Counted from the first letter of the stretch, positions 1 through 8,818 are shown. The stretch is DNA of 64,000 nt from Fibrobacter succinogenes (GCA_902800345.1 CADCDO010000014.1:1-64000); one strand, 5' to 3'. The notes: generated by a model not told the origin, from the letters alone. Numbers and translations are program-made.

Positions 1-7
1 GTGATTT

Positions 8-658
8 ATGCGAAAAAAATGGTTGCTGTCAATTCCGCTATTGATAAATATTTTTTCCTGTGAGATATTTCATACAGGAGGAAATCCTGATGAGGGAAAG
101 TGTTCCTTGATTGTGAAAGAACATGGAAACATGAGAAATAATATTGTTATCAATTGTTCCTTGGAATCGAATTGTAATGTATCGCTTTTATTTTTATTGG
201 TAGGTACGCCAGTCGGTTATGGATGTAGCGATGGTTTTGAATATGAATTTGTACAAAATAATGAAACTAGCGTTGTTAAAAGGAATTATGATAGGTCAAA
301 ACCGAGCGAAAATACTAGCATAAAATTAGATCTTGATGCTGATGAACATGTTCGCTTTTCTCTTCTTGATATTAATAACGTAGAGAAAAAATACGACATC
401 GACCTTTCAGGGATAGTCCATTCGTTTACAGTTCGTGGCGATTCAGTCGATGTGAACGTAATGAGGGGATGTAATTTGCATTTGTATTCTTGCAAAAAGG
501 AAACTGTATATGGAAGTAATTTGCTGAATGGCAAATACACGTTCTCAAAAACAGATGGATGCGATCCCGACTATAGCTATAGATGCTCATGGCATAATCA
601 AGGCTCGTTAGAAACTGATGATTTGGACATTTATGCATCTATATATTGGAAGAAGTGA
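8..658 (+). CDS. putative lipoprotein, unknown function
   Basis: A 216-residue protein that I do not recognise. The N-terminus has a basic stretch, a hydrophobic core and a lipobox-like INIFSC ending at Cys18, so it is probably a lipoprotein. The rest is Asp/Asn/Ser-rich with about nine cysteines, which suggests disulfides outside the cytoplasm. The gene is AT-rich compared with its right-hand neighbours, as are the beta-helix gene at 37481 and parts of the 26572 gene, so it may be acquired. It converges on mutY with only 29 bases between. The start lies at the window edge, so upstream context is missing. Confidence 0.6.
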   Translation: MRKKWLLSIPLLINIFSCEIFHTGGNPDEGKCSLIVKEHGNMRNNIVINCSLESNCNVSLLFLLVGTPVGYGCSDGFEYEFVQNNETSVVKRNYDRSKPSENTSIKLDLDADEHVRFSLLDINNVEKKYDIDLSGIVHSFTVRGDSVDVNVMRGCNLHLYSCKKETVYGSNLLNGKYTFSKTDGCDPDYSYRCSWHNQGSLETDDLDIYASIYWKK

Positions 659-687
659 TTACCTCCCCGCGCTCCCGATTTCCTTGT

Positions 688-1824
688 TTAAAAAACTTTT
701 TTCAACGCTTTTAAACTGAAACTATTGGCGAAGGTTTCAAAAGTTTTCGCTTTTTCAATCCATTCTGTTTTTTGGGGGATTCCCTTGCTATTCGCAATCG
801 ACTTTGTCGAGTGCACCGTTTTCGCCTTTGTTCTCAGCTGCACGTACAGTACATCGCATTCGATTTTGTGAATGGTGATGCTGTGGCGGAATGTTCCGCA
901 AGGCTTGACGGATGTTACTTCGTCCGCATTGATGTATTCTTCGGTGTGGGCGGGGAGTCCGATAGTGGCACCACGCACACTTTCGAAATGCGGGAGAGCG
1001 AGTTGCCCGTCCAAGAATTTTTGTCCACCGTTTACGGCAAGAATTTTCTCGTCGGCACTTTCAACGACGAGTACTGTCCCATGCCAATTCTTTTCGCTGC
1101 GTTTTTTTGTTGGCGGGAATTCAGCGGTGCGTCCGTCTTTGAATGCCCGACATTCGCCGTGGAGAGGACAGTCCTTGCAGAGAGGCGATTTCGTCTTGCA
1201 AATGGTTCTCCCGAGTTCCATCAGCGCTTCGTTGTGCATATACGCTTTGGGCGAATTTGCAATCTCCCGTGCATATTCCCAATAATTTTGGGCGGCGCTT
1301 CTGTCGTCCGTCGGCAAAAAATCAAGCTCGTACAGTCTGCTGAAAATCCTGACGAGATTCCCGTCCAGGATTGCTTCGCGCTTGTGGTAAGCGAGACTCA
1401 AAATAGCTCCTGCCGTATAGGCGCCGATTCCCGGCAACGCTTCCAATTCTTTGCGCGTCTCGGGCATCTTGCGCATTCCCGTCATCCTCGACGCGGAGCG
1501 AAGGGGATCCTGTGAATTTTCTTCGCATATGATTTTCGCTGTCTTCAGTATGTTTCTGGCGCGGCTGTAATACCCGAGCCCTTGCCAATACTTGAAAACC
1601 TCGGCTTCGTCTGCTTTGGCAAGCGATTCCACTTCCGGGAATCGCTCCATCCACCGGATAAAATAATCCTTGACCGTCGAAACTTGCGTCTGCTGGAGCA
1701 TCGTCTCGCTAATCCATACTGCGTAAGGATCGCGCAATGCATCCAAGTTGGCTGGCCGCCACGGGAGTTCCGCCGCATTCGCCTTGAACCACTCGCGCAA
1801 ATGTTTCAATGAATCAGGAGTCAT
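688..1824 (-). CDS. mutY: A/G-specific adenine glycosylase MutY
   Basis: Base-excision repair enzyme that removes adenine mispaired with 8-oxoguanine. The HhH-GPD fold is clear: the catalytic Glu is E40 in SETMLQQTQV, the helix-hairpin-helix is LPGIGAYTAGA (about 130-140) and the catalytic Asp is D154 in AILDGN. A four-cysteine iron-sulfur loop (CKTKSPLCKDCPLHGEC) follows near 212-228, then a C-terminal Nudix-like MutT domain. Residues 104-116 form an insertion just before the hairpin that most MutY proteins lack; its DNA matches a dispersed intergenic repeat of this window. No Shine-Dalgarno site is visible at the ATG. It lies downstream of the glycosyltransferase on the same strand. Confidence 0.93.
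   Translation of the reverse strand: MTPDSLKHLREWFKANAAELPWRPANLDALRDPYAVWISETMLQQTQVSTVKDYFIRWMERFPEVESLAKADEAEVFKYWQGLGYYSRARNILKTAKIICEENSQDPLRSASRMTGMRKMPETRKELEALPGIGAYTAGAILSLAYHKREAILDGNLVRIFSRLYELDFLPTDDRSAAQNYWEYAREIANSPKAYMHNEALMELGRTICKTKSPLCKDCPLHGECRAFKDGRTAEFPPTKKRSEKNWHGTVLVVESADEKILAVNGGQKFLDGQLALPHFESVRGATIGLPAHTEEYINADEVTSVKPCGTFRHSITIHKIECDVLYVQLRTKAKTVHSTKSIANSKGIPQKTEWIEKAKTFETFANSFSLKALKKVF
1481..1512. repeat. dispersed GGATCC/GATGAC repeat copy inside mutY
   Basis: These 32 bases read GTCATCCT..GACGC..AGCGAAGGGGATCC, the same word order as the intergenic copy at 53471-53500 (GTCATCCTGAACGCAGTGAA then GGATCC). On the mutY strand the copy is in frame and encodes QDPLRSASRMTG. 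It keeps the reading frame open and lengthens the loop before the helix-hairpin-helix. Confidence 0.55.
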
Positions 1825-1907
1825 TAGTTGTTAGCCATTAGTCATTGGTATGTAGGTATGAGCTATGGGCTCGCACCTGCGGCGGTTTGCGCCGTTCTCT
1901 CGTCTGA

Positions 1908-3338
1908 CTAAATCCCGTACGTTTCCTGCTTGAGTTTCCTGAAAAATTCGAACTGCGTCTTTGTCGAGCTTTCGAGCGTGTAGCGCTCGCTGCGCTTGTG
2001 GCTGTCGATTCGCATTTGTTCGTAACGTTCCGGGTTTTCGAGCTTGATGGTACGGCATTCCTCGAGAGTTTCCATCCATTTCGATTCGTCGATGGGTAAA
2101 ATGCGTCCGCAGCTGTCGTCCTGCACAATGCTTCTCGGGCCGCCGTAATTGCTCACGATGGCGGGCGTTCCCGTGGACATCGCTTCCACGACAACGTTTC
2201 CAAACGTATCGGTCGTGCTCGGGAACAAGAAAAAGTCCGCATCGGCGTAAAGGCTCGCAAGCGTTTCACCGCCCTGCTCGCCCGCAAAGCAGACGCTCGG
2301 ATTGTCCTTGAACTGTTCCTTGATTTCTTCAAGGTACCAACCGTAGCCCACGTACATGAGTTCCACGTCATCGTACTTCGCCGAGAATTTGCTCCACACG
2401 GTGTTCAAAAATTCCAGATTCTTTTCCTTGGAAATGCGTCCGATATACGCAAAGCGTACCTTGCGCTGCGAACGGTCGCTACCGAACTTTTCCCAGGCGC
2501 CTTTTCCGCGCAACGCAGGCGAAAAGTTTTCGAGGGGGAGTCCGCGGGGGAGAATTTGTACTTGGTTCGCAGGGACTTTCAAGTCTTTTTGCAGAATGTC
2601 TGCGTAGTCGTCGCAGGGGCTGATGACGGGGCGCGCCATCCAGTAGAAAATGCGCATGAGCCAAAGCACGTAAGTGTGCATCCACTTCGCTTTCACGAGC
2701 GTCTTTGCGTAAGTAGGGACGTCGGTGCGGTAGTGGCTAAAAACCTTGATGCCCGCAATCCAAGCGCAAATGCAGACGGTCCAGGCGCCAGGGCTTGGCG
2801 TCTCGAGTTCAATCATGTCGATAGGGTAGCGCTTGAGCAAGCGTAACACGGGCGAAATGCGGGGAATCGCAAGTTCGCTGTTCGCATAACCGAGTTGCTC
2901 CATGCTGAACAAGCGCGGGAGCAAAATGCAGTAGCTGTTTTCTACGACACCGCAGGGGCGTGTGTTGAACGCACTGCCGGCGAGATAAGCCTTCATGCCG
3001 TGTGCTCGCATGTACGGGATTACGTTTCGTAAGTTGTTCGCAATGCCGTTCGTCTCGTCCAGGTTGTCCGAATAGAACAAAATGCGCACATCGTCCGGTT
3101 CCCTGTGCTTGCGTTCCTTTTTCAGATACGAGCGCAATTTCAGGAGCTTTACCAGATTGATGACGGGCGTGAAAAACACCAATGGCGGAATCCAGCAGGT
3201 GCGGATGTTTCCGGGCGGTCTGTGGTTGAACGAGAACATCTTGCGGAATGTACTCGTCACTTTGCGTCCAAAAATGGCAGGGCGCGAATCCAGCTTGTCA
3301 CTAGTCTTGAGCTTTGTTGAACTTGACGCAGTCGTCAT
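1908..3338 (-). CDS. glycosyltransferase family 4 (GT-B)
   Basis: A 476-residue GT4-type glycosyltransferase. The N-terminal half has the acceptor-domain opening FYSDNLDETNGIANNLRN (about 87-104). The C-terminal half has the donor-domain start VRFAYIGRISKEKN and the conserved segment TTDTFGNVVVEAMSTGTP (about 393), the place of the usual E-x7-E motif, here with Asp first. The family transfers a sugar from a nucleotide sugar to lipid or polysaccharide; the substrate cannot be read here. The ATG is preceded by AGGAG six bases away and overlaps the end of hisA by 38 bases, so translation is probably coupled. A GDP-mannose-type sugar is possible given the SDR gene nearby, but that is inference. 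Confidence 0.85.
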   Translation of the reverse strand: MTTASSSTKLKTSDKLDSRPAIFGRKVTSTFRKMFSFNHRPPGNIRTCWIPPLVFFTPVINLVKLLKLRSYLKKERKHREPDDVRILFYSDNLDETNGIANNLRNVIPYMRAHGMKAYLAGSAFNTRPCGVVENSYCILLPRLFSMEQLGYANSELAIPRISPVLRLLKRYPIDMIELETPSPGAWTVCICAWIAGIKVFSHYRTDVPTYAKTLVKAKWMHTYVLWLMRIFYWMARPVISPCDDYADILQKDLKVPANQVQILPRGLPLENFSPALRGKGAWEKFGSDRSQRKVRFAYIGRISKEKNLEFLNTVWSKFSAKYDDVELMYVGYGWYLEEIKEQFKDNPSVCFAGEQGGETLASLYADADFFLFPSTTDTFGNVVVEAMSTGTPAIVSNYGGPRSIVQDDSCGRILPIDESKWMETLEECRTIKLENPERYEQMRIDSHKRSERYTLESSTKTQFEFFRKLKQETYGI

Positions 3339-4083
3339 ACTTCACTCCTTTGCCACCGAACAAGTCTAATGCGCTACCTATGGTGAGGTCAATCTTTCCG
3401 TTCGAAATTTCCTTGCAGTGTTCCAGGTCTTCAAGCGACTTGGCGCCACCGGCGTATGTCACGGGGATGGGGCTGTTCTCGGCGAGGAACTTGATGAGCT
3501 CGTCGTCCATGCCTTGTTGCTTGCCTTCGACATCTGCTGCGTGGACCAAGAATTCGTCGCAACTTTTGGCGAGGTCCTCGAGTGTATCCTTGTTGATTTC
3601 GATATCGATAATCGTCTGCCAGCGGTTCGTCGCAATTTTCCATTGCGGCTTTCCTTCGGATATCCCGGTGCGTTTGCAGCTCAAGTCCAGAACCAGATGT
3701 TCCTTGCCGACCGTTTTCACGAGTTCGTTCAACCGTTCGCGGTCGAGTTTGCCTTCCGGGAAAATCCAGCTTGTCACGATCACATGCGAAGCGCCTGCGT
3801 CAATGTATTCCCGAGCGTTCTGTGCGTTGATTCCGCCGCCGACCTGGAGGCCCCCTGGATACGCCGAAAGCGCGTCCTTTGCCGCGCTCTCGTTTCCCTT
3901 GCCGAGCATAATCACGTGCCCGCCTTGGATTTTATCTTTTTTGTAGAGTTCCGCAAACCATGCCGGTGATCGGTCGGTTTCAAAATTCGTCTTGAGTCCA
4001 GCCCCGCTATCGGAAAGCGAACTTCCGACGATTTGCTTTACTTTCCCATCGTGCAGGTCGATGCAAGGTCTAAACTTTGTCAT
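3301..4083 (-). CDS. hisA: HisA, eukaryote (HIS6) type
   Basis: Phosphoribosylformimino-AICAR ribotide isomerase, fourth step of histidine synthesis. The 260-residue protein starts FRPCIDLHDGKVKQIVG and has LVLDLSCKRTG followed by the TNRWQT segment, YAGGAKSLEDL and TIGSALDLFGG. These are hallmarks of the plant/yeast HIS6 form (TIGR02129), not of ordinary bacterial HisA. That family description notes Fibrobacter as the bacterial exception, explained by lateral transfer. The ATG at 4083 overlaps the stop of the upstream gene by one base (TAATG). A longer open frame to 4284 runs inside that upstream gene and has no homology. hisF lies far away at 23690. Confidence 0.9.
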   Translation of the reverse strand: MTKFRPCIDLHDGKVKQIVGSSLSDSGAGLKTNFETDRSPAWFAELYKKDKIQGGHVIMLGKGNESAAKDALSAYPGGLQVGGGINAQNAREYIDAGASHVIVTSWIFPEGKLDRERLNELVKTVGKEHLVLDLSCKRTGISEGKPQWKIATNRWQTIIDIEINKDTLEDLAKSCDEFLVHAADVEGKQQGMDDELIKFLAENSPIPVTYAGGAKSLEDLEHCKEISNGKIDLTIGSALDLFGGKGVKYDDCVKFNKAQD

Positions 4084-5132
4084 TAATCCTTGACCCCGGT
4101 GATAGCCCAGTCGATTTTTTTGCCAAGACCGTTCTGGCTCCTGCCGCGGTAGAACAGGACTTCGCCGCCTGCAGCGATTTTTGCCGCCTTCTTTGCGAAC
4201 CATCCATCGACCTTGTCCAGAAGCGATGCTTTTTGCAAAACCTTGTTGACCGGGAATACCAATGCGGGAACTCCGTTCTTCCATTCAAAAGACATTGTAG
4301 TCGTCGCGAATTTCTTGCCGTTGTAGTCCGAGCCGCCTTCCTTGACTTTTGTAGGAATGGCGACCTTCATGCCTTGCGGACCATTATAGAGGGCGTATCC
4401 CATGAGCTGTCCGTCGGTGGTGAGCGTGATGCGCCCTGCGTGCATGGGGGACTTTTCGTTCGTGCTGAAGTTGATGGTGCGTGCGGCCATGTCCGTTGCT
4501 TGCGCCGTTTGCCAAGTCTGGTCCATGTAGGCGTAACCCTTGACCGTCAAGGTGTCTTCGTTGTAGGCAATCTTACCCGAAACGCGACCGTAGGGAATGT
4601 GGATGAACTGCGCAAATTTTTCCTTGCCGTAAGTCCAGATGCCGTTTCCTGGAACCATGCCCGGGACGGCGCTTTCGAAAGTCACGTCGAGGAGGAATTT
4701 GCCGCCCTTGTCGGCGCTGTAAAATACGCGGTGGCCTTTCCCCGGCTTGTTCTCGAGCTTGTATTCGCCTTTGATGTCGATAGTCGCTTTCTCTTTGTTG
4801 GCGACGAGACGTTCGGGCGGGTATTGGCGACCGACGGCGTATGTTTTACCCTTGAAGTTCCAGAAACTCAGATCGCAGCCGATTTTGCGGCCTGAACCCG
4901 GGATGTAGAGGATGGAGTAGTTCAAGAACGCACGGGTGCCGTTATCGAACACGATTTGGTAGCTCCAAGTCTCGTTGAATTCCTTGGAGATTGGCGTGTG
5001 CGGCATAAAATCGGTGACTGTGAGCGCCCTGTCGTTCCCTTGTGGGGCTGTAACTTGTGCGGCGTTCGTTGCCGTAGAAAGGGCGAGTAGGGCGCAAATG
5101 CCCAAGGCTATATTTTTTATTTGTAATCTCAT
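4083..5132 (-). CDS. secreted AttH/CrtC-like (lipocalin-type) protein
   Basis: A protein of about 349 residues with a clear signal peptide (hydrophobic core IALGICALLALSTA, cleavage near TNAAQ). The mature part is beta-rich with DETW/DQTW-like motifs: FNETWSYQIVF near 53 and KGYAYMDQTWQTAQ near 207. That pattern resembles the AttH/CrtC/Svf1 double-lipocalin superfamily, whose members bind or modify lipids; the match is by eye. The frame can begin at a TTG (5138), but the ATG at 5132 directly precedes the basic signal peptide. No ribosome site is seen and the start follows the T-tract of the terminator at 5137-5173. It is coupled by one base to hisA. Confidence 0.55.
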   Translation of the reverse strand: MRLQIKNIALGICALLALSTATNAAQVTAPQGNDRALTVTDFMPHTPISKEFNETWSYQIVFDNGTRAFLNYSILYIPGSGRKIGCDLSFWNFKGKTYAVGRQYPPERLVANKEKATIDIKGEYKLENKPGKGHRVFYSADKGGKFLLDVTFESAVPGMVPGNGIWTYGKEKFAQFIHIPYGRVSGKIAYNEDTLTVKGYAYMDQTWQTAQATDMAARTINFSTNEKSPMHAGRITLTTDGQLMGYALYNGPQGMKVAIPTKVKEGGSDYNGKKFATTTMSFEWKNGVPALVFPVNKVLQKASLLDKVDGWFAKKAAKIAAGGEVLFYRGRSQNGLGKKIDWAITGVKD

Positions 5133-5136
5133 GTTC

Positions 5137-5173
5137 AAAAAATAAAAAAAAGCTGCCCTTGTGGAACAGCTTT
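5137..5173 (-). terminator. rho-independent terminator after the aro/SDR operon
   Basis: On the minus strand AAAGCTG and CAGCTTT (5173-5149) form a 7-bp stem around an 11-base loop, followed by TTTTTTTATTTTTT. It lies 60 bases past the SDR stop and ends the operon. The next gene begins right after the T-tract, so it may depend on read-through or an overlapping promoter. Confidence 0.8.
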
Positions 5174-5233
5174 GTTGCAGAATTTCGCTGAACTGCGTTT
5201 TTTGCGGAATGAACCGCTAAGGGGTGGAATGGA

Positions 5234-6217
5234 TTACAGGCGCAAGTCGCGTCCCATGCCCATTTTCAGCTCCACGCGGCGCCGGACGACCATCTCGTTG
5301 AACAAGTCGGAGAGGCAGTCTTCCATGCAAATCATGGGCTTCCAGCCGAGTGCCATAATTTTTGTGGGGTCGCCGATCAAAAGCGGGATGTCGTTGCTGC
5401 GGTCGTAACCGGGGTCGAATCTGAAATCGACGCTGACGCCGGAGATATCGACGAGCATTTCCACGAGCTCGCGGAACGTATAGGATTTTCCGCAGCAGAT
5501 GTTGAACGCCTCGCCGGATTCGGCGGTATTCAGAATCTGGATGGCGGCTCGGGCCACGTCGCGCACATCGACGACGTCGCGGCTTACGTCAAGGCTTCCC
5601 GAATAGATGACCGGCTCGGCTCCGTAATACTTTATCTTGACCAGCTGGTAGGCGATGGAGGGAATCACGAAGCGGCGGCTGTGATGGGGCCCCGTAAAGT
5701 GGAACGGGCGTGCGAATACGACGTGCAGGCCGTTCGCGTTGCGGAACTGGTTCCCGAGAATTTCCATGCATGCCTTGGACGTGGCATATGGGGTCAGGGG
5801 GTTGGGCGGGTCCGTTTCCTTGTGCAGGTAAGTCAGTTGCTGTTCCGTGCGGCCGTAGATTTCGCTACTGCTGAGGAGCAACACTTTTGCTTTCGGGACG
5901 ACCTGGCGCACGGCTTCGAGGAGCGTCTGCGTGCCCAACAAGTTGATGTTGAGCGTCTCGTAAGGCTTCTTGTAGCTAAGCCCGACGGAAGACTGGCTTG
6001 CCAAGTGATAAATGTGCGTCGGGGAAACTTTCTGGATCATTTCCTGGACGTTCCTGAAGTCCAGCAGGTCGCCGGTCAAATACTGGACGCCTTCGACTTT
6101 TTGCCAGGGCTGCGGAAGTTCGTCACTGAAACTGTACAGTTCATGATTGGTGCCGCTCAAGTTCGACAAAATGCTGAACCCGAGCGAGCCCGTACCTCCG
6201 GTAACCAAGATACTCAT
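5234..6217 (-). CDS. NAD(P)-dependent SDR epimerase/dehydratase, GMD/Rmd-like
   Basis: A 327-residue extended short-chain dehydrogenase. It shows the Rossmann motif TGGTGSLG (7-14), the HLASQSSVGLSYKKP segment, SSSEIYG and the catalytic Tyr/Lys of PYATSKACME, then ARPFHFTGPHHSRRF. The closest types are GDP-mannose 4,6-dehydratase and GDP-4-keto-6-deoxymannose reductase, so it likely makes a deoxyhexose for surface glycans. Its ATG follows the aroKB stop with no intervening base (TAGATG), so it is the last gene of the aroE-aroKB operon. Confidence 0.8.
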   Translation of the reverse strand: MSILVTGGTGSLGFSILSNLSGTNHELYSFSDELPQPWQKVEGVQYLTGDLLDFRNVQEMIQKVSPTHIYHLASQSSVGLSYKKPYETLNINLLGTQTLLEAVRQVVPKAKVLLLSSSEIYGRTEQQLTYLHKETDPPNPLTPYATSKACMEILGNQFRNANGLHVVFARPFHFTGPHHSRRFVIPSIAYQLVKIKYYGAEPVIYSGSLDVSRDVVDVRDVARAAIQILNTAESGEAFNICCGKSYTFRELVEMLVDISGVSVDFRFDPGYDRSNDIPLLIGDPTKIMALGWKPMICMEDCLSDLFNEMVVRRRVELKMGMGRDLRL

Positions 6218-7840
6218 CTAAACCTCACTTGCCCGGATGGCGTTCCAGGCGTTAGCGATAATACCCTTATCAATATTACAAACTTTTTCGACGGTTCCGA
6301 TTCGTGTGGGCAGAATATAAACGCGGGTGCCCTTTTCGGCCTTCTTGTCGACTGCCATCGCGGCCCAGGCCGCATCGACGTTCACGTTGTAGTTCTTGGG
6401 GAATCCAAGCGCATCGAGCAAGTCGTTTTGGCGCTTTTCGTCTTCTTTCGAGAGTTTCCCGAGGAGGACGGCGGCCCGTGCAGCGACTCTCATGCCAAGC
6501 GAGACTGCGATTCCGTGGCTGTAAAGTTCGTAATGAGTCAGCTTTTCGATGGCATGGCCGAACGTGTGACCGTAATTGAGAATGGCTCGGAGTCCGGCTT
6601 CCTTTTCGTCGATTCCCACGACTTCGGCCTTGATTTCGCAACTGCGGAAAATCATGTGCTTCAGCACGTCAAAATCGTGCGCCTTGATTTTCTCGACGTT
6701 GTTTTCGAGATAGGAGAAAAACTCTTCGTCGTAGATGACGCCGTACTTGACGATTTCGGCAAGGCCCGCGAGGTATTCGTTCGGCGGGAGCGTGTTCAGC
6801 ACCGAAATGTCGCAGACGACAGCCTTTGGCTGGTAGAATGCGCCAATCATGTTCTTGCCTTCGGCATGGTTCACGGCGACTTTCCCTCCGACGGAACTAT
6901 CGACCATCGACAGAAGCGTTGTCGGGAATTGAACGAACGGAATGCCACGCTGGTAGGTGGCGGCGCCAAATCCTGCCATGTCTCCCACGACGCCGCCGCT
7001 GAACTGCAATAGGCAGCTTTTGCGGGTGTAGCCGCGGTGCAGCATGAAACTGTAGAGCTGGTTCAGATTGTGGAGCGTCTTGTGGCCTTCGCCGGCCTGG
7101 AATTTGAAGATCGGGCAGCGTCCGGCTTGTCCGCGGAGCTCCGAAAGTTTGACGCTCTGCTCTTTTGCAATCGTCGTGTCCGTACAAATGAGGAATTCAT
7201 AAGTCGGCGAGAGACGGAGCCCTTCGAGCATGACGGCAGCGTCCGGCACGATGTTTTTTCCGATGAAAATCGGGTAACGGCCGCCTTCGCTCGGATGGAC
7301 GTCCAAAGCGTGGTTTTCCCAGAACTTGAGCATGTGCATGATGCGTTCCGAGACATGGTTCTCGGAACAATCGTTCGAACTTTCGACGCTGAAATCCGCG
7401 TTGGCGTAATTCTTTTCGCGTTCCTTGAGCATCTGCTTGATCTTTTCGAGACGTTCTTCGTCCGAGAGATTCGCTAAGAGCGGACGCGTGTTCTTGCGAC
7501 CGATTCGCTCGTTCAAAACTTCGGGCTTGGCCCACAGGCGGATGATGGTTCCGTTTTCGCGGATGATTTTCAAGTTCTCGGATTGCGTGAGGGCGCCACC
7601 GCCTAGGGAAACGACCAAAGGCTTTTCGCTTTTCGCGATTTCCGCGATGACGTCGTGCTCCATCTTGCGGAACGCGGCTTCGCCATCTTGCTCAAAAATT
7701 TCGTTGATGGATTTTCCGGCACGTTCGACAATGACGTTGTCCGTATCGACAAACGGGCGACCGAGACGGTCTGCAAGGGCGCGACCTGTGCGGCTTTTGC
7801 CGCTGGCCATGAATCCAGTAAAGTATAGATGCTTTTTCAT
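6218..7840 (-). CDS. aroKB: shikimate kinase / 3-dehydroquinate synthase fusion
   Basis: One 540-residue polypeptide carrying two shikimate-pathway enzymes. Residues 1-165 are AroK: P-loop GFMASGKS (9-16), DTDNVI and the GGGA loop. From about 175 the protein is AroB: GGGVVGDMAGFGA, the NAD-binding PTTLLSMVDSSVGGK, GKNMIGAFYQP and the zinc ligands in NYGHTFGHAIE. AroB makes 3-dehydroquinate (step 2) and AroK phosphorylates shikimate (step 5); AroE, encoded just upstream, does step 4. There is a one-base gap to aroE and none to the SDR gene. Both domains appear intact. Confidence 0.95.
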   Translation of the reverse strand: MKKHLYFTGFMASGKSRTGRALADRLGRPFVDTDNVIVERAGKSINEIFEQDGEAAFRKMEHDVIAEIAKSEKPLVVSLGGGALTQSENLKIIRENGTIIRLWAKPEVLNERIGRKNTRPLLANLSDEERLEKIKQMLKEREKNYANADFSVESSNDCSENHVSERIMHMLKFWENHALDVHPSEGGRYPIFIGKNIVPDAAVMLEGLRLSPTYEFLICTDTTIAKEQSVKLSELRGQAGRCPIFKFQAGEGHKTLHNLNQLYSFMLHRGYTRKSCLLQFSGGVVGDMAGFGAATYQRGIPFVQFPTTLLSMVDSSVGGKVAVNHAEGKNMIGAFYQPKAVVCDISVLNTLPPNEYLAGLAEIVKYGVIYDEEFFSYLENNVEKIKAHDFDVLKHMIFRSCEIKAEVVGIDEKEAGLRAILNYGHTFGHAIEKLTHYELYSHGIAVSLGMRVAARAAVLLGKLSKEDEKRQNDLLDALGFPKNYNVNVDAAWAAMAVDKKAEKGTRVYILPTRIGTVEKVCNIDKGIIANAWNAIRASEV

Positions 7841-7841
7841 T

Positions 7842-8738
7842 TTAGCCCTGCATTCCTTTGCGCATAATCGCTGTAAGTTCTTCGTTTGTCTTTCCTGCGG
7901 TTTCTTTGGGGAACCACTTTTTAAAGCTTTCGAGCCCCTGGTGCACGAGCATCCCCTCGCCGGTCACCGTCTTGCAGCCTTTGGCCTCTGCCATTTGCAA
8001 AAGCTTTGTGTGAGGCGGCGTATAGACGATGTCGCAGACGACTTGGCCTTGACGCAAGCATTCGTCTGTAATGGGGGACGCGTCAACGTTTGGGCTCATT
8101 CCGACCGAAGTCGCATTGATGATGATGTCGATGTTTGTGGAGATGCTCGCAAATTCGGCAAACGTCGTGACTTGCACGGTCTTGAAATCATTGTCGCCTG
8201 AATTTGTCTCGAAAAATTTGTTCAAGGAGTCCGCGAGCGATTCTCCTTTTTCCTTTGTTCTGCACACGATTGTGAGATCGTTTTGTTGTTCCACAAGCGT
8301 GTAGGCGATGGCCTTTGCAGCGCCGCCGTTTCCAAGGAGCGCAATCTTTTTGTGGGAGGGCGAAACTCCGTTCTCTTCGAGGTTCCTCACGCATCCGTAC
8401 GGGTCCGTCGTCGTCCCGCATAGAGTCCCGCCGACAAGTCCGTCTTTCCAGTACAGCGTGTTCACGCTGCCGGTGAATCTCGAAATTTCCGAAAGTTCGT
8501 CGACTAAGCGTGCAGAACCGTCCGCATTGAAAAATTCCGTCTTGTAGGGAATGGTGACATTGGCGCCGCGAAACTTCATGGCTTTAAAGCCTTTTATGGC
8601 ATCTGCAAAATTTTCCGGTTCCGGGGCGTAGGGGAGATATGCCGCATTGATGCCGAGCGCATCGAAAAGGGCGTTGTGCATAGCGGGCGATTTGCTGTGT
8701 GCAACCGGATGCCCGAATATGCAAAGAGTTTCCGTCAT
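7842..8738 (-). CDS. aroE: shikimate dehydrogenase
   Basis: Reduces 3-dehydroshikimate to shikimate with NADPH. Motifs are clear: GHPVAHSKSPAMHNALF at the N-terminus (substrate serines), ANVTIPYKT with the catalytic Lys, ALLGNGGAAKAIAYTL for the nucleotide, NATSVGM, and GEGMLVHQGLESF near the end. I chose the ATG at 8738, which opens as MTETLCIFGHPV as in the family. The frame extends to a GTG at 8780, nearer the likely promoter, so a 14-residue longer form is possible. First gene of the aroE-aroKB-SDR operon. Confidence 0.93.
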   Translation of the reverse strand: MTETLCIFGHPVAHSKSPAMHNALFDALGINAAYLPYAPEPENFADAIKGFKAMKFRGANVTIPYKTEFFNADGSARLVDELSEISRFTGSVNTLYWKDGLVGGTLCGTTTDPYGCVRNLEENGVSPSHKKIALLGNGGAAKAIAYTLVEQQNDLTIVCRTKEKGESLADSLNKFFETNSGDNDFKTVQVTTFAEFASISTNIDIIINATSVGMSPNVDASPITDECLRQGQVVCDIVYTPPHTKLLQMAEAKGCKTVTGEGMLVHQGLESFKKWFPKETAGKTNEELTAIMRKGMQG

Positions 8739-8810
8739 TCCATTTATGGAAGCCAAATTAACCTCGTATGTCCTTCCCACCTGTGGGGAAAAACTCTAAA
8801 TAATACGCTA

Positions 8811-8818
8811 CAAAGATA
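8811..8818 (-). promoter_or_regulatory. -7 box of the aroE operon promoter
   Basis: The minus strand reads TATCTTTG, an exact TAnnTTTG element as in Bacteroidetes promoters. It lies about 70 bases ahead of the chosen aroE ATG. No clear TTG is seen at the -33 position. Confidence 0.45.

Noticed and set aside
4084..4284. N-terminal extension of hisA by 67 residues
   Set aside because: It runs inside the upstream gene in another frame; the homologous protein begins at MTKFRPCIDL (4083).
5681..7012. 443-codon plus-strand frame over the SDR and aroKB genes
   Set aside because: Antisense to catalytic motifs of both enzymes; no ribosome site or family match.
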